Positions 16,722-25,243 of a DNA stretch of 64,000 nucleotides are shown here, piece after piece. The position numbers were made by a program, and so were the translations under genes. Each line of letters begins with the position of its first letter. The stretch's first letter is position 1. The stretch is taken from contig JAPPFJ010000031.1 in the NCBI GenBank assembly GCA_028877215.1, positions 62,001 to 126,000 of the forward strand, given 5' to 3'. Below the pieces are notes generated by a model that made no database searches, was not told the DNA's origin, and was given only the letters and a program-made list of their open reading frames with translations. Origin of the DNA: Gemmatimonadota bacterium (GTDB lineage: Bacteria; Latescibacterota; UBA2968; GCA-2709665).

Positions 16722-16751
16722 AAAAAACGCCGGCCTTTCAGCAGGCCGGCG
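16722..16751 (-). terminator. Rho-independent terminator-like hairpin (minus strand)
   Basis: CGCCGGCCT-6 nt-AGGCCGGCG, a perfect 9-bp stem, followed on the minus strand by six T residues. It lies upstream of precursor 4, so it either ends a lost gene or attenuates the peptide operon. Confidence 0.75.
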
Positions 16752-16859
16752 GTCGACGTCCAGATCGTGAACAATGTGTTCCATTTTGCGGCACTCGGAT
16801 GAAACCTTGTTGCATTTCGCGCCGCTCAAGACCTGACCGAAAAAGAGTCGTCACCACAC

Positions 16860-16890
16860 AAAAAAACACCGGTGACAATGCCACCGGTGT
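16860..16890 (-). terminator. Second rho-independent terminator-like hairpin (minus strand)
   Basis: ACACCGGTG-7 nt-CACCGGTGT, a perfect 9-bp stem, followed on the minus strand by seven T residues. It stands in tandem with the hairpin at 16722 and has the same orientation. Confidence 0.75.
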
Positions 16891-17149
16891 TAGACGCACC
16901 ATGGACCCGCGGAGGGGTGATTTCAGCCTGCATTGGGCGGGCAGTCGTCAGATTCCCTGGAAGTCAATGTAATACGCCGCCAGGACAACCTGCCACTTGA
17001 GCCTTACCGTTACTGTTGCCGAGGTGGGGAGATGTCGTTAAACTTGGTGACAGGTCCGCTGCACACGCCTAATGAATCTGTTCGGACGCGAGCGCTCGCC
17101 GGCGCGTCCCAGGCCGTATCCGTTCACCACCCCCCACCCACCAAACTCC

Positions 17150-17593
17150 ATGCGTCTATTCGGAAAATTGCTGTCTCCGACATTCGGCAAATTCGCGCTC
17201 ACGGGCCTGGGCGGCGTGGTTGTGAATCTCGGATCGTTTCAGCTGATGCTGACGCTCGGCGTACATGCGCTGCTGGCGTCGCCGATTGCGATTGAATTGT
17301 CGATCATCTCCAATTTTCTGCTCAACAACTACTGGACGTTCGGCAGTCGCGAACTGACGGGAAAGAGGCGGGTTCGGGGGTTGAAGTACCATCTTGTATC
17401 GCTTGTGTCGCTAATGTTGAGTTACGGCACGTTCGTCCTGCTTTCCGTACTCTTCCACGATGTGCCGCTAGTGATCCTGCAGGGATGCGCGATCGCCCCG
17501 GCCGGCGTGCTGAACTACTCCGTCAATTCTCTCTGGACATTTCGCGAGGCGCCTCCCGAGGCAGCGGATGACGTCCAGGACGTTACCGGATAA
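17150..17593 (+). CDS. GtrA-family membrane protein
   Basis: About 147 residues with four transmembrane helices and the family hallmark NNYWTFGSR after the second helix, plus NSLWTF near the end. GtrA-like proteins are thought to flip or position lipid-linked sugars for surface glycan synthesis. The track start at 17072 would add a Pro/Arg-rich stretch that does not look like this family, so ATG 17150 is preferred; neither has a good Shine-Dalgarno. It is divergent from the peptide locus and stands alone on the plus strand. Confidence 0.8.
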   Translation: MRLFGKLLSPTFGKFALTGLGGVVVNLGSFQLMLTLGVHALLASPIAIELSIISNFLLNNYWTFGSRELTGKRRVRGLKYHLVSLVSLMLSYGTFVLLSVLFHDVPLVILQGCAIAPAGVLNYSVNSLWTFREAPPEAADDVQDVTG

Positions 17594-17937
17594 CGAGATA
17601 CCCAGATCGCCTCCTCTCGCGTCCCCTATAATTCCCTCTCCTGGTGCTTCATCTCGTCAGCTATTCAAGCAACGTAGTGAACTGCAAGTACGGGAGTCTG
17701 CCGACCGAAGGATGATCGAGCGCGGTTGAGTTGTAGTCCGAATCGTCGAGAATGCGGGGATGGCTCGGGAGGCAGCATGTGGCTGTTTTTCTCACGGCAA
17801 TCCCTTGACACGGTTGGAGAGCGTGGGTATTATCAAGACGTAAGCGATAGACAGACGAACTGACGTCACTGATTCAAGAGGTCATTGGTTTATGCTGCGA
17901 GGAGTTTGCGCCAGTCATTGCGTCAAGGTCCAGACTA
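17594..17937. other. Gap holding a plus-strand promoter and probable N-terminal coding sequence
   Basis: Non-coding up to about 17850, with the promoter listed separately. From 17851 the frame of the next gene is open without a stop and reads LIQEVIGLCCEEFAPVIA, which looks coding, so the downstream gene probably begins here with a non-ATG start. Confidence 0.5.
17805..17833 (+). promoter_or_regulatory. Sigma70-type promoter for the nuclease-like/PIN pair
   Basis: TTGACA, 17-base spacer, TATTAT: a near-consensus promoter. The predicted start near 17840 is just before the open frame at 17851, so the mRNA leader would be very short. Confidence 0.72.
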
Positions 17938-18390
17938 ATGAAAAATGTCGATATAGCGGTGTCCGGTGCAGATGGAAGCCTCCAACTCGTTGTTGAAATC
18001 AAGAAAGCGCCTGGCTCTTCTGCGGAGTGGGCCACACTTATGCGGCGAAATCTGCTGGCCCATGCATTCTTGCCGCCGGTTCCTTACTTCCTCCTTGTCC
18101 TCCCCGACTACCTTTATCTTTGGACGGCGGCATCTACGGCAGATAATCTGGCAAAACCTGACTACAAGATTGATGCTAATGAAATTTTCGCGCCATATCT
18201 CAAATCAGACCTATCCCTTGATGTTCTAAGCCGGTACGGTCTCGAATTGATTACGATTTCCTGGCTGGGAGATCTACTTGATATCGACTCGCGTAATGGC
18301 TCGGTAGACGGAAATTCCCAGTGGCTCTTTGGCTCCGGGTTGTCCGAAGCGATCGCAAACGGTTCGATTGAACTCGAAGAAACAACATGA
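17938..18390 (+). CDS. PD-(D/E)XK nuclease-like protein, start uncertain
   Basis: At least 150 residues. VDIAVSGADGSLQLVVEIKK fits the D...ExK core of the restriction-endonuclease-like fold: Asp on one strand, then the EIK motif on the next. The open frame extends upstream to 17851 and adds a helix with Glu (LIQEVIGL), as expected for the N-terminus of this fold. No ATG, GTG or TTG lies there, only CTG codons at 17860 and 17869. Its stop overlaps the start of the PIN gene (ATGA). A paired nuclease-like and PIN protein suggests a toxin-antitoxin or defence cassette. I do not recognise a named family. Confidence 0.6.
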   Translation: MKNVDIAVSGADGSLQLVVEIKKAPGSSAEWATLMRRNLLAHAFLPPVPYFLLVLPDYLYLWTAASTADNLAKPDYKIDANEIFAPYLKSDLSLDVLSRYGLELITISWLGDLLDIDSRNGSVDGNSQWLFGSGLSEAIANGSIELEETT

Positions 18391-18992
18391 TTGTGTATCT
18401 GGAGTCAAATTTCGTTCTTGAACTCGCTTTTCTCCAGGCCGAGCATGACGAGTGCTCGGCACTTTTGCGTCTCGCTGAAGTTGGCAAGATTAGCCTGGTT
18501 TTGCCGGCCTTCAGCATTGGTGAGCCTTATGAAACGTGGGTACGCCGCACGAAGCGAAGACGACAGATCCACGAGGACCTCACAACGGCCATTCGAGAAC
18601 TCTCGCGTTCAAGTCCATACGAAGCGGCATCCGAACGTTTCCACGAACTCACCAGCGTATTTATCCGTAGCGGAGAAGAGGAAAAGCGCAGGCTGGACGA
18701 AACGCTGGAAGAAATTTTGCAGACCGTTGAAGTCATACCGGTAGGATTAAACGTCATGGGCGCCGCAATAAGCCTTCAAGAAAAACTCAACCTTTCGCCG
18801 CAAGATTCGATCGTGTATGCTTCGGTCCTTGACCATCTGAATGCAGAATCCCGGCAGCGCTGCTGTTTCATTACCAGGAATTCCAGGGATTTCGCCAATC
18901 CGTCAATTGAAGACGAACTGACCTCCCACAATTGCCGGCTGCTGACGAAATTCGCCGATGGCGTGGGATATGTCCGGCGTCAGTTGCCGTAA
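18387..18992 (+). CDS. PIN-domain-like protein
   Basis: A 201-residue protein. MIVYLESNFVLELAF resembles the first PIN strand (Asp/Glu-x-Asn), SPQDSIVYASVLDHL the central acidic helix and CFITRNSRDF the late strand with a catalytic acid. PIN proteins are mostly metal-dependent RNases, often toxins. The first acidic position is Glu rather than the usual Asp. A charged helical insertion of about 60 residues is unusual. It is translationally coupled to the preceding gene. Confidence 0.68.
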   Translation: MIVYLESNFVLELAFLQAEHDECSALLRLAEVGKISLVLPAFSIGEPYETWVRRTKRRRQIHEDLTTAIRELSRSSPYEAASERFHELTSVFIRSGEEEKRRLDETLEEILQTVEVIPVGLNVMGAAISLQEKLNLSPQDSIVYASVLDHLNAESRQRCCFITRNSRDFANPSIEDELTSHNCRLLTKFADGVGYVRRQLP

Positions 18993-19051
18993 GTCATGCC
19001 GCACCAACGGGATGAAAGCAGGTACGGTGCCGCAGGGTGAGGCCGCGCGCT

Positions 19052-19468
19052 TCACCTGTCGTGAATCCCATCCAGCTCCGGCAGAAGCCGGACACTCTCC
19101 TGTTCATTGGGGTCGGTGCGGGCGATGACGGCGACGCAGGGTTCGGTCTCGCTGGCGTTATAGGGAAGGTGGGGGACGCCGGGCGGGATGTAGACGAAAT
19201 CTCCGCTGTCAACGCGCACGTGCTCCTCCAGGTTCTCACCGTACCACAATCCGGACCTGCCGCTGATGACATAGACGGCGCTCTCGTGGCCTTCGTGCAG
19301 GTGGGGTCTGGAGCGTTCGCCCGGTGGGATCGTCAGCAGGTGCATGCTGAGTCCCCGGGAGCCGGTATTTTCGGCCGTGACCCCCTTACGGTAGGTAAAG
19401 GCCTGCTTGCCGGTGAAGACGTCCTGCGTGCGAATCAGCTTGCATGTCCGGGCGGTTGACGACGGCAT
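19052..19468 (-). CDS. Cupin-domain protein
   Basis: A single-domain cupin of 138 residues. Motif 1 is RPHLHEGHESAVYVISGRSG and motif 2 is GDFVYIPPGVPHLPYN, giving the usual His/His/Glu/His metal site. GGAGAG lies before the ATG. Members range from sugar isomerases to dioxygenases and sensors; the substrate cannot be read from sequence. It is followed, on the same strand further right, by methyltransferase, glycosyltransferase and PLP-enzyme genes. Confidence 0.82.
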   Translation of the reverse strand: MPSSTARTCKLIRTQDVFTGKQAFTYRKGVTAENTGSRGLSMHLLTIPPGERSRPHLHEGHESAVYVISGRSGLWYGENLEEHVRVDSGDFVYIPPGVPHLPYNASETEPCVAVIARTDPNEQESVRLLPELDGIHDR

Positions 19469-19537
19469 AATCCATCTCTCCGGGATAAAACGACATTGCT
19501 GGTTTGATTGCCCGCGGGTTGCGCGTTTTCGCGGACG

Positions 19538-20305
19538 TTACTTCTTCAGGGCCCGACAACAGAAAACCGGCCAATAGAACTCGAAATCGTCTTCGCCCAG
19601 GTGTCGTAACCCGAACCCGCTTCTGACCTCCCTCGGCGCGGCGGCGAAGTCCCGATACAATCCCTCCACAGCCTCCGCCGGCGTCCCTGACCGATCAACC
19701 CACTCCCGAAGCGTCATGTCCACCCGCGTGTCCGCCGTATGGGTCAATTCGAACCCGGTGCCGCTCAGGTCCCTGCACCACTCCTTAGGCGTAGGCGCCG
19801 ACACATGCGTTGGATCCCGTTCCACTTCCACGCGATGATGCCACGCCGCGACCTCCGGATCTTCCGACGTCGTCGTGTCGCACAGAAGAAAGACGCCCCC
19901 CGGTCTCAACACGCGGTGGACTTCTGAAAGAAACCTGCCGATATCCTGAAAATGGTGAGGCGCCGTCCTGCAGGTGACCAGGTCGATCGATGCGTCAGAA
20001 TATGAAATATCGCATGCATCGACAATCTCGAAGCGTAGGTTTGCAATGCCTCGCTCATCGGCGATTCTGCGGGCCTGATCCAGCATCCCCTGCGCGATGT
20101 CAGATGCCACGATCGTGTCACAGAACCCGGCAACCGCGAATGCCGTGAAGCCGGGACCCGTGGCAATATCCAGACCCAGGGGGTAGCGTTCGAAGGACGC
20201 CCAGGCGGTGAGGATGCGCAGACTTTCACCTGATGAATGCGCCTCGCTCACGGCATATTGGGCCGCCTGGCGATTGAACTGCTCCCCGGCTGAATTCAAT
20301 TTCAT
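19538..20305 (-). CDS. Class I SAM-dependent methyltransferase (type 11)
   Basis: A 255-residue Rossmann methyltransferase. LGLDIATGPGFTAFA is motif I, VASDIAQGMLDQA the acidic ribose-binding loop, IDLVTCRTAPHHFQD motif IV and RVLRPGGVFLLCD motif VI. This UbiE-like arrangement fits small-molecule C- or O-methylation. It lies 70 bp upstream of the cupin gene and 100 bp downstream of the glycosyltransferase gene, all on the minus strand. Confidence 0.85.
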   Translation of the reverse strand: MKLNSAGEQFNRQAAQYAVSEAHSSGESLRILTAWASFERYPLGLDIATGPGFTAFAVAGFCDTIVASDIAQGMLDQARRIADERGIANLRFEIVDACDISYSDASIDLVTCRTAPHHFQDIGRFLSEVHRVLRPGGVFLLCDTTTSEDPEVAAWHHRVEVERDPTHVSAPTPKEWCRDLSGTGFELTHTADTRVDMTLREWVDRSGTPAEAVEGLYRDFAAAPREVRSGFGLRHLGEDDFEFYWPVFCCRALKK

Positions 20306-20404
20306 TCCCGCGGTCTTACCTTCTTACCCAGGTCAAACGCCGATAATCCGGCACCGTCGCCGCTGCGCCGCCGGCTTCCCGCCAAGGCAAAGCGAAACGA
20401 CGCG

Positions 20405-21142
20405 CTACCGAACGGGATCGGAGTACCACCCGGCCCAGGCCCGTTTCCATCGCCGGAACAACGCGATAACTAACGGGTTCGTCCAGACAATGATCTTCCA
20501 GACCGGCCACCTGTCGAAGCGCCGGCAGGAAGGCCGTACCCGTGGTTCTCGAATAAATCTGACTGTCCGGCCCGTTGATTTTGCCAGCCCTTTCAGCTTC
20601 CAGTAGAAGTCGACGTCCTCGCCCATCCACACGCTCTCGTCATAGCCGCCCGTCTGCTCGAAGATGCACCTGCGACAGAATTGCGCAGCCCCTTGAACCA
20701 TCCCGGTGGCGCGACCAAAGACCCGCCAGGCGCCAAGATAGAGCCGAATCGCGAGGCGTCGGGGTCGATAGTCTACGTCCACGCCGCCTCCGATGCACTT
20801 TGGATCGCCCATCGCCAGCTGTATCGTTTGCAGAAGATCGTGAGGAACGCTGACGTCCGCGTCGATAAAGACCAGCACATCCCCGGCGGCGTGACGCGCA
20901 CCCGTGTTGCGCGCGCTGGCGATGCCCTGCACCGGCTCGAAAACAACCGTCACCCCGCTGGCACGTGCAATGTCGGCGGTTCCATCCACGCTGCTGTTGT
21001 CCACGACGATCGTCTCGACGTACGCGTTCGACCCCGCGGTCAGCTGCTCCGCCGCGGCACGGATCGAGTCCAGAGTCGCGGCGAGATATGCCTCCTCATT
21101 GAAAGCAGGGATAATTACGGTGAGCCGGGGACAGGAATCCAT
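20405..21142 (-). CDS. Family 2 glycosyltransferase
   Basis: A GT-A fold enzyme of 245 residues: LTVIIPAFNEEAYL at the N-terminus, VDNSSVDGT, then VFIDADVSVP with the DxD-type metal site and GYDESVWMGEDVDFYWKL, the ED motif of the catalytic base. ATG 21142 is chosen because the conserved domain starts there. The C-terminus has a short hydrophobic, Trp-rich stretch that could bind membrane. It probably transfers a nucleotide sugar in glycan or glycolipid assembly. Confidence 0.85.
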   Translation of the reverse strand: MDSCPRLTVIIPAFNEEAYLAATLDSIRAAAEQLTAGSNAYVETIVVDNSSVDGTADIARASGVTVVFEPVQGIASARNTGARHAAGDVLVFIDADVSVPHDLLQTIQLAMGDPKCIGGGVDVDYRPRRLAIRLYLGAWRVFGRATGMVQGAAQFCRRCIFEQTGGYDESVWMGEDVDFYWKLKGLAKSTGRTVRFIREPRVRPSCRRFDRWPVWKIIVWTNPLVIALFRRWKRAWAGWYSDPVR

Positions 21143-21187
21143 CGCTACGTTTTCAACCAAATCCCGCGCAGGCAAGCCTGTATCCTC

Positions 21188-22324
21188 TCACGATGCGCCC
21201 AGGACCTCACGCAGCCGCTCGCCGACGACCTTCAGGTCCTCGTCCGTCAAGGTCGGCACCGACACGTGGAGCGTATCCGCGGAATCCCCCAGCACGATGC
21301 TCGGCCGGCCCTCCTTCAGTTCAGCCAGGACCTGTGACAATGATTTTCCAAGGGCCTTCTCGTCGAACCGGATCAGCAGCCCGCTGCCGAGCCCGCGTTT
21401 TTCGGTCACGTGTTCCACCTGGATGTGCGAAACGCCATTCAATGAGCTGAACAGTTCGTCGGCCTTGCGTCGGTGGTCGGCGAAGCGCGCGTCGTGGTCC
21501 ATTTCAAACCATTCTTTCAAGGCAGCAGTCACGGCGATAACTTCCTGGCGGTCCACCTTCAGGGGACGGCCCACGGTTCGCCGCTCCTCGGTCTCGAATC
21601 CGATGAAACCCTGCACGAAAGCCGCGTCCACCAGGTCTTTCCTTCCGCACATGATCCCGGTGGAGTTGCACGCGCCGAAATATTTCGCGCCGTATCCCAC
21701 CACGTCCGCGTCCATCCGGGGGTACCGGCACATGACATCCAGCGGGAATACCTGCGAGGCCGCATCCACGATTACCGCGACGCCGCGGTCCCTCGCGATG
21801 TCTATGGCGTCTTCCAGCGGGACAACGCCCGGCCCCCCGCCCGGGGCGACGTAGAGCAATCCTGCCGTGCGATCGGTCATCGCGGCCCGCAACTGGCTCT
21901 CCGTCGTACCGTCCCCGTCACCAACCTCCACCAGCTTTCCGCCGTAAATCGTCACGCAGCGTTCGTATTTGTACCGCTGCCCGGACTGAATCAGAAACTC
22001 GTCGCGCATCCCCGCTGTATCCGGCAGCCTTTCCATCCTGCCGCGGTCGTTTCCCGTCATGCATGCGGCCGATCCCAGCGCCAGCACGGACGCGCATCCG
22101 GGCGTGACCAGCGCCGCCTCCGCCCCCAGCATCCCGGCAATCACTTCGCCCGACCCCTTCAGCAACTCCTTCATATCCACGAAATACCGGTTCGCATCCT
22201 GCATCGCTCGGAGCACACCGGGAGAGAGACGCGAACCGCCCAGCACGGTCTGGCTACCCATACCGTTGATCACGGGGTTCACGCCCAGATCTTCGTAGAT
22301 CCGGCGTCCACTCTCGCTGTCCAT
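21188..22324 (-). CDS. SelA/DgaE-like PLP-dependent enzyme
   Basis: A fold-type I PLP enzyme of 378 residues related to selenocysteine synthase and D-glucosaminate-6-phosphate ammonia-lyase: GVNPVINGMGSQTVLGGSRLSP at the start (quoted in part), CASVLALGSAACM, VDAASQ and YGAKYFGACNSTG with the candidate lysine. It is shorter than true SelA and lacks its N-terminal tRNA-binding domain, so it is probably a metabolic lyase or racemase. GAGGTG lies three bases before ATG 22324, which fixes the start. It is unlikely to serve the selenoprotein pathway implied by selD. Confidence 0.75.
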   Translation of the reverse strand: MDSESGRRIYEDLGVNPVINGMGSQTVLGGSRLSPGVLRAMQDANRYFVDMKELLKGSGEVIAGMLGAEAALVTPGCASVLALGSAACMTGNDRGRMERLPDTAGMRDEFLIQSGQRYKYERCVTIYGGKLVEVGDGDGTTESQLRAAMTDRTAGLLYVAPGGGPGVVPLEDAIDIARDRGVAVIVDAASQVFPLDVMCRYPRMDADVVGYGAKYFGACNSTGIMCGRKDLVDAAFVQGFIGFETEERRTVGRPLKVDRQEVIAVTAALKEWFEMDHDARFADHRRKADELFSSLNGVSHIQVEHVTEKRGLGSGLLIRFDEKALGKSLSQVLAELKEGRPSIVLGDSADTLHVSVPTLTDEDLKVVGERLREVLGAS

Positions 22325-22459
22325 ACGCACCTCATTTAAGGGAAATGGTCCGGGCGGCAACTGACATTCCTGCGGCTCAAAACGCCGCTGACGACGCCGA
22401 CAAGATAGCCCCCATGAACATACCGATCAACGCCTTTTTGTACTTATGCGAAAAGAACA

Positions 22460-22480
22460 GGGCGACCACAAGGGTCGCCC
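22460..22480. repeat. Dispersed palindromic repeat, copy 1
   Basis: GGGCGACC-5 nt-GGTCGCCC, the palindromic core also present at 28942-28962 and 32128-32147 and degenerate near 25180. It lies in the gap between the SelA-like and DUF5916 genes. Confidence 0.75.
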
Positions 22481-22615
22481 ATGCAAAAGACATAAATCGT
22501 CGGGATGGTTGTGCAAAGCCGGACTGCCGATTCAGTAGATTCAACAGTCAGTCTCAGTAAAACCCGTCTAACGTGTACTTTTCCCCGGTCACGAATCGAC
22601 CGGTTCACGTCGAGG

Positions 22616-24694
22616 TCATTCAATCGCCTTGCCGAAATCCGGAACACCGGATTCAAAAAGATACGCGACTTTCGCGAACACGGCTCGATTACCCGGCCTG
22701 CCATCCACGAATACGAAGTAAAAGTGGCTTTCAGGAGTGAATTCGTAATCGAAGATGACATTGAAATTAAGAGAATTTTCATCCCGTAACCGTTCCTCAA
22801 TGCGTTCAATGTAGATGCGCCAGCCGACCCTTCGAGTCAGTTGGTAGTTTCCGCGCAGCCGGAATACAATCGTATTGCGAATCGCATCCCATGAAAGATA
22901 GCCGAGATCGACGTCCACAGTCGTTTTTTCCAATAGGTTGAGACCCGCGGAGAAACTCGAATATCGGCTGATTTCCCCTCGACGAAGCCCGATTCGACCG
23001 AATGTGCTCAGTTGCCACCGCTGTGCCGTATAATTCATCTCTGAGCCAAGGAACCTGGTGTCGAAGAGTTCACTGACTTCGCGAAGGGCGCCGAATCCAC
23101 CGAACGTCGCGAAGTCGATCCTGCCGATTTCGACATTGAACCTGATCTCGTGACGCCGTTCCCTCAACAGCTGCTGTGCATTGGTTTGGTACATGTGGTA
23201 CATTTCAGCCGTCAATGACCGCACGAGAGTGGTCTCCGGCAACCCGTAACTGTATCGCGCCCGCACACGTTTGCGATGGAATGCGTCATCTTCAAGTCCG
23301 ATCTCGTTGGGACGAAAGCCGTCCTGGATTTCTTCAACCCCGATTTGGGCCATCCAACCTTCATGGACCCACGTCAGCGCCTGGTGGTACGCGCTATGTG
23401 TTTGACCACCAACGGAATTCACGGCAAATTGGGACGTTGCAGTCAAGTCTCGACCAAATCCAAATCGACCATTGAAAGACAGAAGCAACACATCTCTGTC
23501 TTCCTGGTGTTTCCGGACTCCCATGAACCCGACGACCGTGCGTTCGCCAATGTCGTAGTTGACACGACCGGCCAGGAGATTCGCCTGCTTTTTGCGATCC
23601 CCCTCGTATCGGTCTATCATCTTTCCGTAAGTGTTGATCACGGCGAAATTCGCTGCGCGCAATCTGCCGGCTACTTTCGTCCCGATATCGATTTCCTGAA
23701 CGCGGCGGGTATAATACAGGTTCAGGGGCAACTTGAACAGTTCGGCGCCCTCCCGGAAAAATGGCCTTCGTTCCGGCAGCGACAGCTCTCTGTCACTAAC
23801 GATATTGATTCGGGTCGGGTCACTTTCCAACTGAGAAAAGTCGGGGTTGAACGTCACATTCGAGGTAAGGTGCGTCGAGATCGGTACAATAAAGTCCAGG
23901 CCACCGTTGAAATCATCCTGACCGTCATCTATCGCACGATAAGTGGCGTAGGGAAGAACGCCGATTTTCGGTTCGATGCCGATCTTTCCAAGATTCAATC
24001 CGGTCAGATCGCCGAACTCGGACACACGACCGAAAAATGCGGAAGGCGCCCAGGAATAGGATTGACCGCTTATCGGATGCGTCCTCCAGAAGTTGATTCC
24101 CCACGTCGCATTGTGCGGATCAAACCGGAGCACTCGAAACGGGATCGAAAATTCTGCGGTCCAACCATAGCGATATTTTTTTACTTTTGATTCCCATACG
24201 GCATCCCAGCTCATATCAAACACACTCTCATTGCCTATCCGTTCGTCCATCTGCGTGCCAAGCGTGTTTGTCGCGAAAACGTAACAGTTGCGACGGTCTC
24301 GATAGGTGTCCAGCATCACTTCTACGCATTCATTATGCCAGATACGGGAATCACGTCGGGTCATTGTCTCCCGCAGATTCGCCATATCCGGTTCTTCACA
24401 GTATATGCCGATATAGAGCGCCTCTTCGTCGTACAATATCCTGACTTCCGTCTTCAGACGCGACGGGTGAATACTTCCCTCCTTTATACGGAAGAAGCCG
24501 GTCGCGACTTGCGCTTTTTCCCATACGGCATCGGAAAGCTCGCCATCTATAACCGGTGCGGTTTTCACCCTGACGGCTTGAGCGACCCGGGTCCGGTGCT
24601 GATCTTCGGCGCCCAATGACACCGGCATCAGCAATGTCGCAACGAGGATCCAGGTACCTACAAATGGATTCAGCCTGCGAACAGATATAATCAT
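22616..24694 (-). CDS. Outer-membrane protein with CBM9-like domain and DUF5916 barrel
   Basis: A 692-residue exported protein. The signal peptide runs to about residue 29 (TWILVATLLMPVSLGAED). A family-9 carbohydrate-binding-like domain follows (APVIDGELSDAVWEKA to about 230). The remainder, to the end, is rich in alternating beta strands, as in the DUF5916 outer-membrane barrel, and ends with an aromatic-rich strand. The physiological ligand of this family is not known; sugar or polymer binding at the surface is an inference. It is monocistronic on the minus strand with a 550-bp upstream region. Confidence 0.82.
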   Translation of the reverse strand: MIISVRRLNPFVGTWILVATLLMPVSLGAEDQHRTRVAQAVRVKTAPVIDGELSDAVWEKAQVATGFFRIKEGSIHPSRLKTEVRILYDEEALYIGIYCEEPDMANLRETMTRRDSRIWHNECVEVMLDTYRDRRNCYVFATNTLGTQMDERIGNESVFDMSWDAVWESKVKKYRYGWTAEFSIPFRVLRFDPHNATWGINFWRTHPISGQSYSWAPSAFFGRVSEFGDLTGLNLGKIGIEPKIGVLPYATYRAIDDGQDDFNGGLDFIVPISTHLTSNVTFNPDFSQLESDPTRINIVSDRELSLPERRPFFREGAELFKLPLNLYYTRRVQEIDIGTKVAGRLRAANFAVINTYGKMIDRYEGDRKKQANLLAGRVNYDIGERTVVGFMGVRKHQEDRDVLLLSFNGRFGFGRDLTATSQFAVNSVGGQTHSAYHQALTWVHEGWMAQIGVEEIQDGFRPNEIGLEDDAFHRKRVRARYSYGLPETTLVRSLTAEMYHMYQTNAQQLLRERRHEIRFNVEIGRIDFATFGGFGALREVSELFDTRFLGSEMNYTAQRWQLSTFGRIGLRRGEISRYSSFSAGLNLLEKTTVDVDLGYLSWDAIRNTIVFRLRGNYQLTRRVGWRIYIERIEERLRDENSLNFNVIFDYEFTPESHFYFVFVDGRPGNRAVFAKVAYLFESGVPDFGKAIE

Positions 24695-25243
24695 TTCCGC
24701 CTTTCATTCGACACATTGACGGCGATTCGATGACAAAACACGGTCCGGATGTTTCTAAACCTCGTTAAAACATCTATTTATCCTATTGAAATACACGGTC
24801 GTTCCGCCCGCGTCCAGTGTGCTGACGAACCGCGAACTCTTTTAACCAATTCCCCTGTGATCTTGCGGATATTTCCAGGTTATTGTCGCACAAAGCGTGG
24901 AATCAAGGCTAATGGCTGCCTCTTCACTCCGGGAGAAGAGACCGGGAGGAGAGGTCCCCGGACAGAAAAATCGCTGATTTCAATACAATACAAAAACGAA
25001 TTATTAAAATAGGATATATTCCTAATTGGAATATATCATTGTTGCCCGATTGAACACGACGCACCAGGTACTGGCGTCCGCCGACTTCAGCACATCTCGT
25101 TAGTCCGGTACCTGGGTTCCTGTCCCCATTTACACTCTTCAGGATGCACCGTGGAAGGCCATTCAAAACGAAAAAAAAACAGGAGGCCACGAGGGCCACC
25201 CAAACGATTCGTCGGGAAACCGATCAATGTAGATGAGAAGTCT
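24695..25243. other. Intergenic region with an operator-like palindrome and a repeat copy
   Basis: No gene found. GATATATTCC-5 nt-GGAATATATC at 25013-25037 is a perfect 10-bp inverted repeat in AT-rich DNA, which could be an operator for the DUF5916 gene. From 25128 a stretch starting ATTTACACTCTTCAGGATGC is the same element as at 28886, with its palindromic end decayed. Confidence 0.55.
25128..25190. repeat. Dispersed repeat, long form, degenerate copy
   Basis: ATTTACACTCTTCAGGATGC is identical to the stretch at 28886-28905 and is followed in both by a similar 30-base A-rich segment and a GGCC-type version of the palindrome. Both copies lie at the ends of the heterodimeric ABC operon, one on each side. 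Confidence 0.7.

Larger units (their letters stand above)
16439..17149. other. Gene-free stretch upstream of the peptide operon
   Basis: Holds the presumed promoter of the peptide operon (not pinpointed) and two minus-strand terminator-like hairpins, listed separately. To their right the minus strand has a short start-less open frame ending VLAAYYIDFQGI before the hairpins, which could be the last trace of a lost gene. I find no supported gene. Confidence 0.45.

Noticed and set aside
21188-22324. True selenocysteine synthase SelA as part of the selenoprotein pathway
   Set aside because: The protein is too short, lacks the N-terminal tRNA-binding domain and fits the DgaE-like branch better; it is also far from selD.
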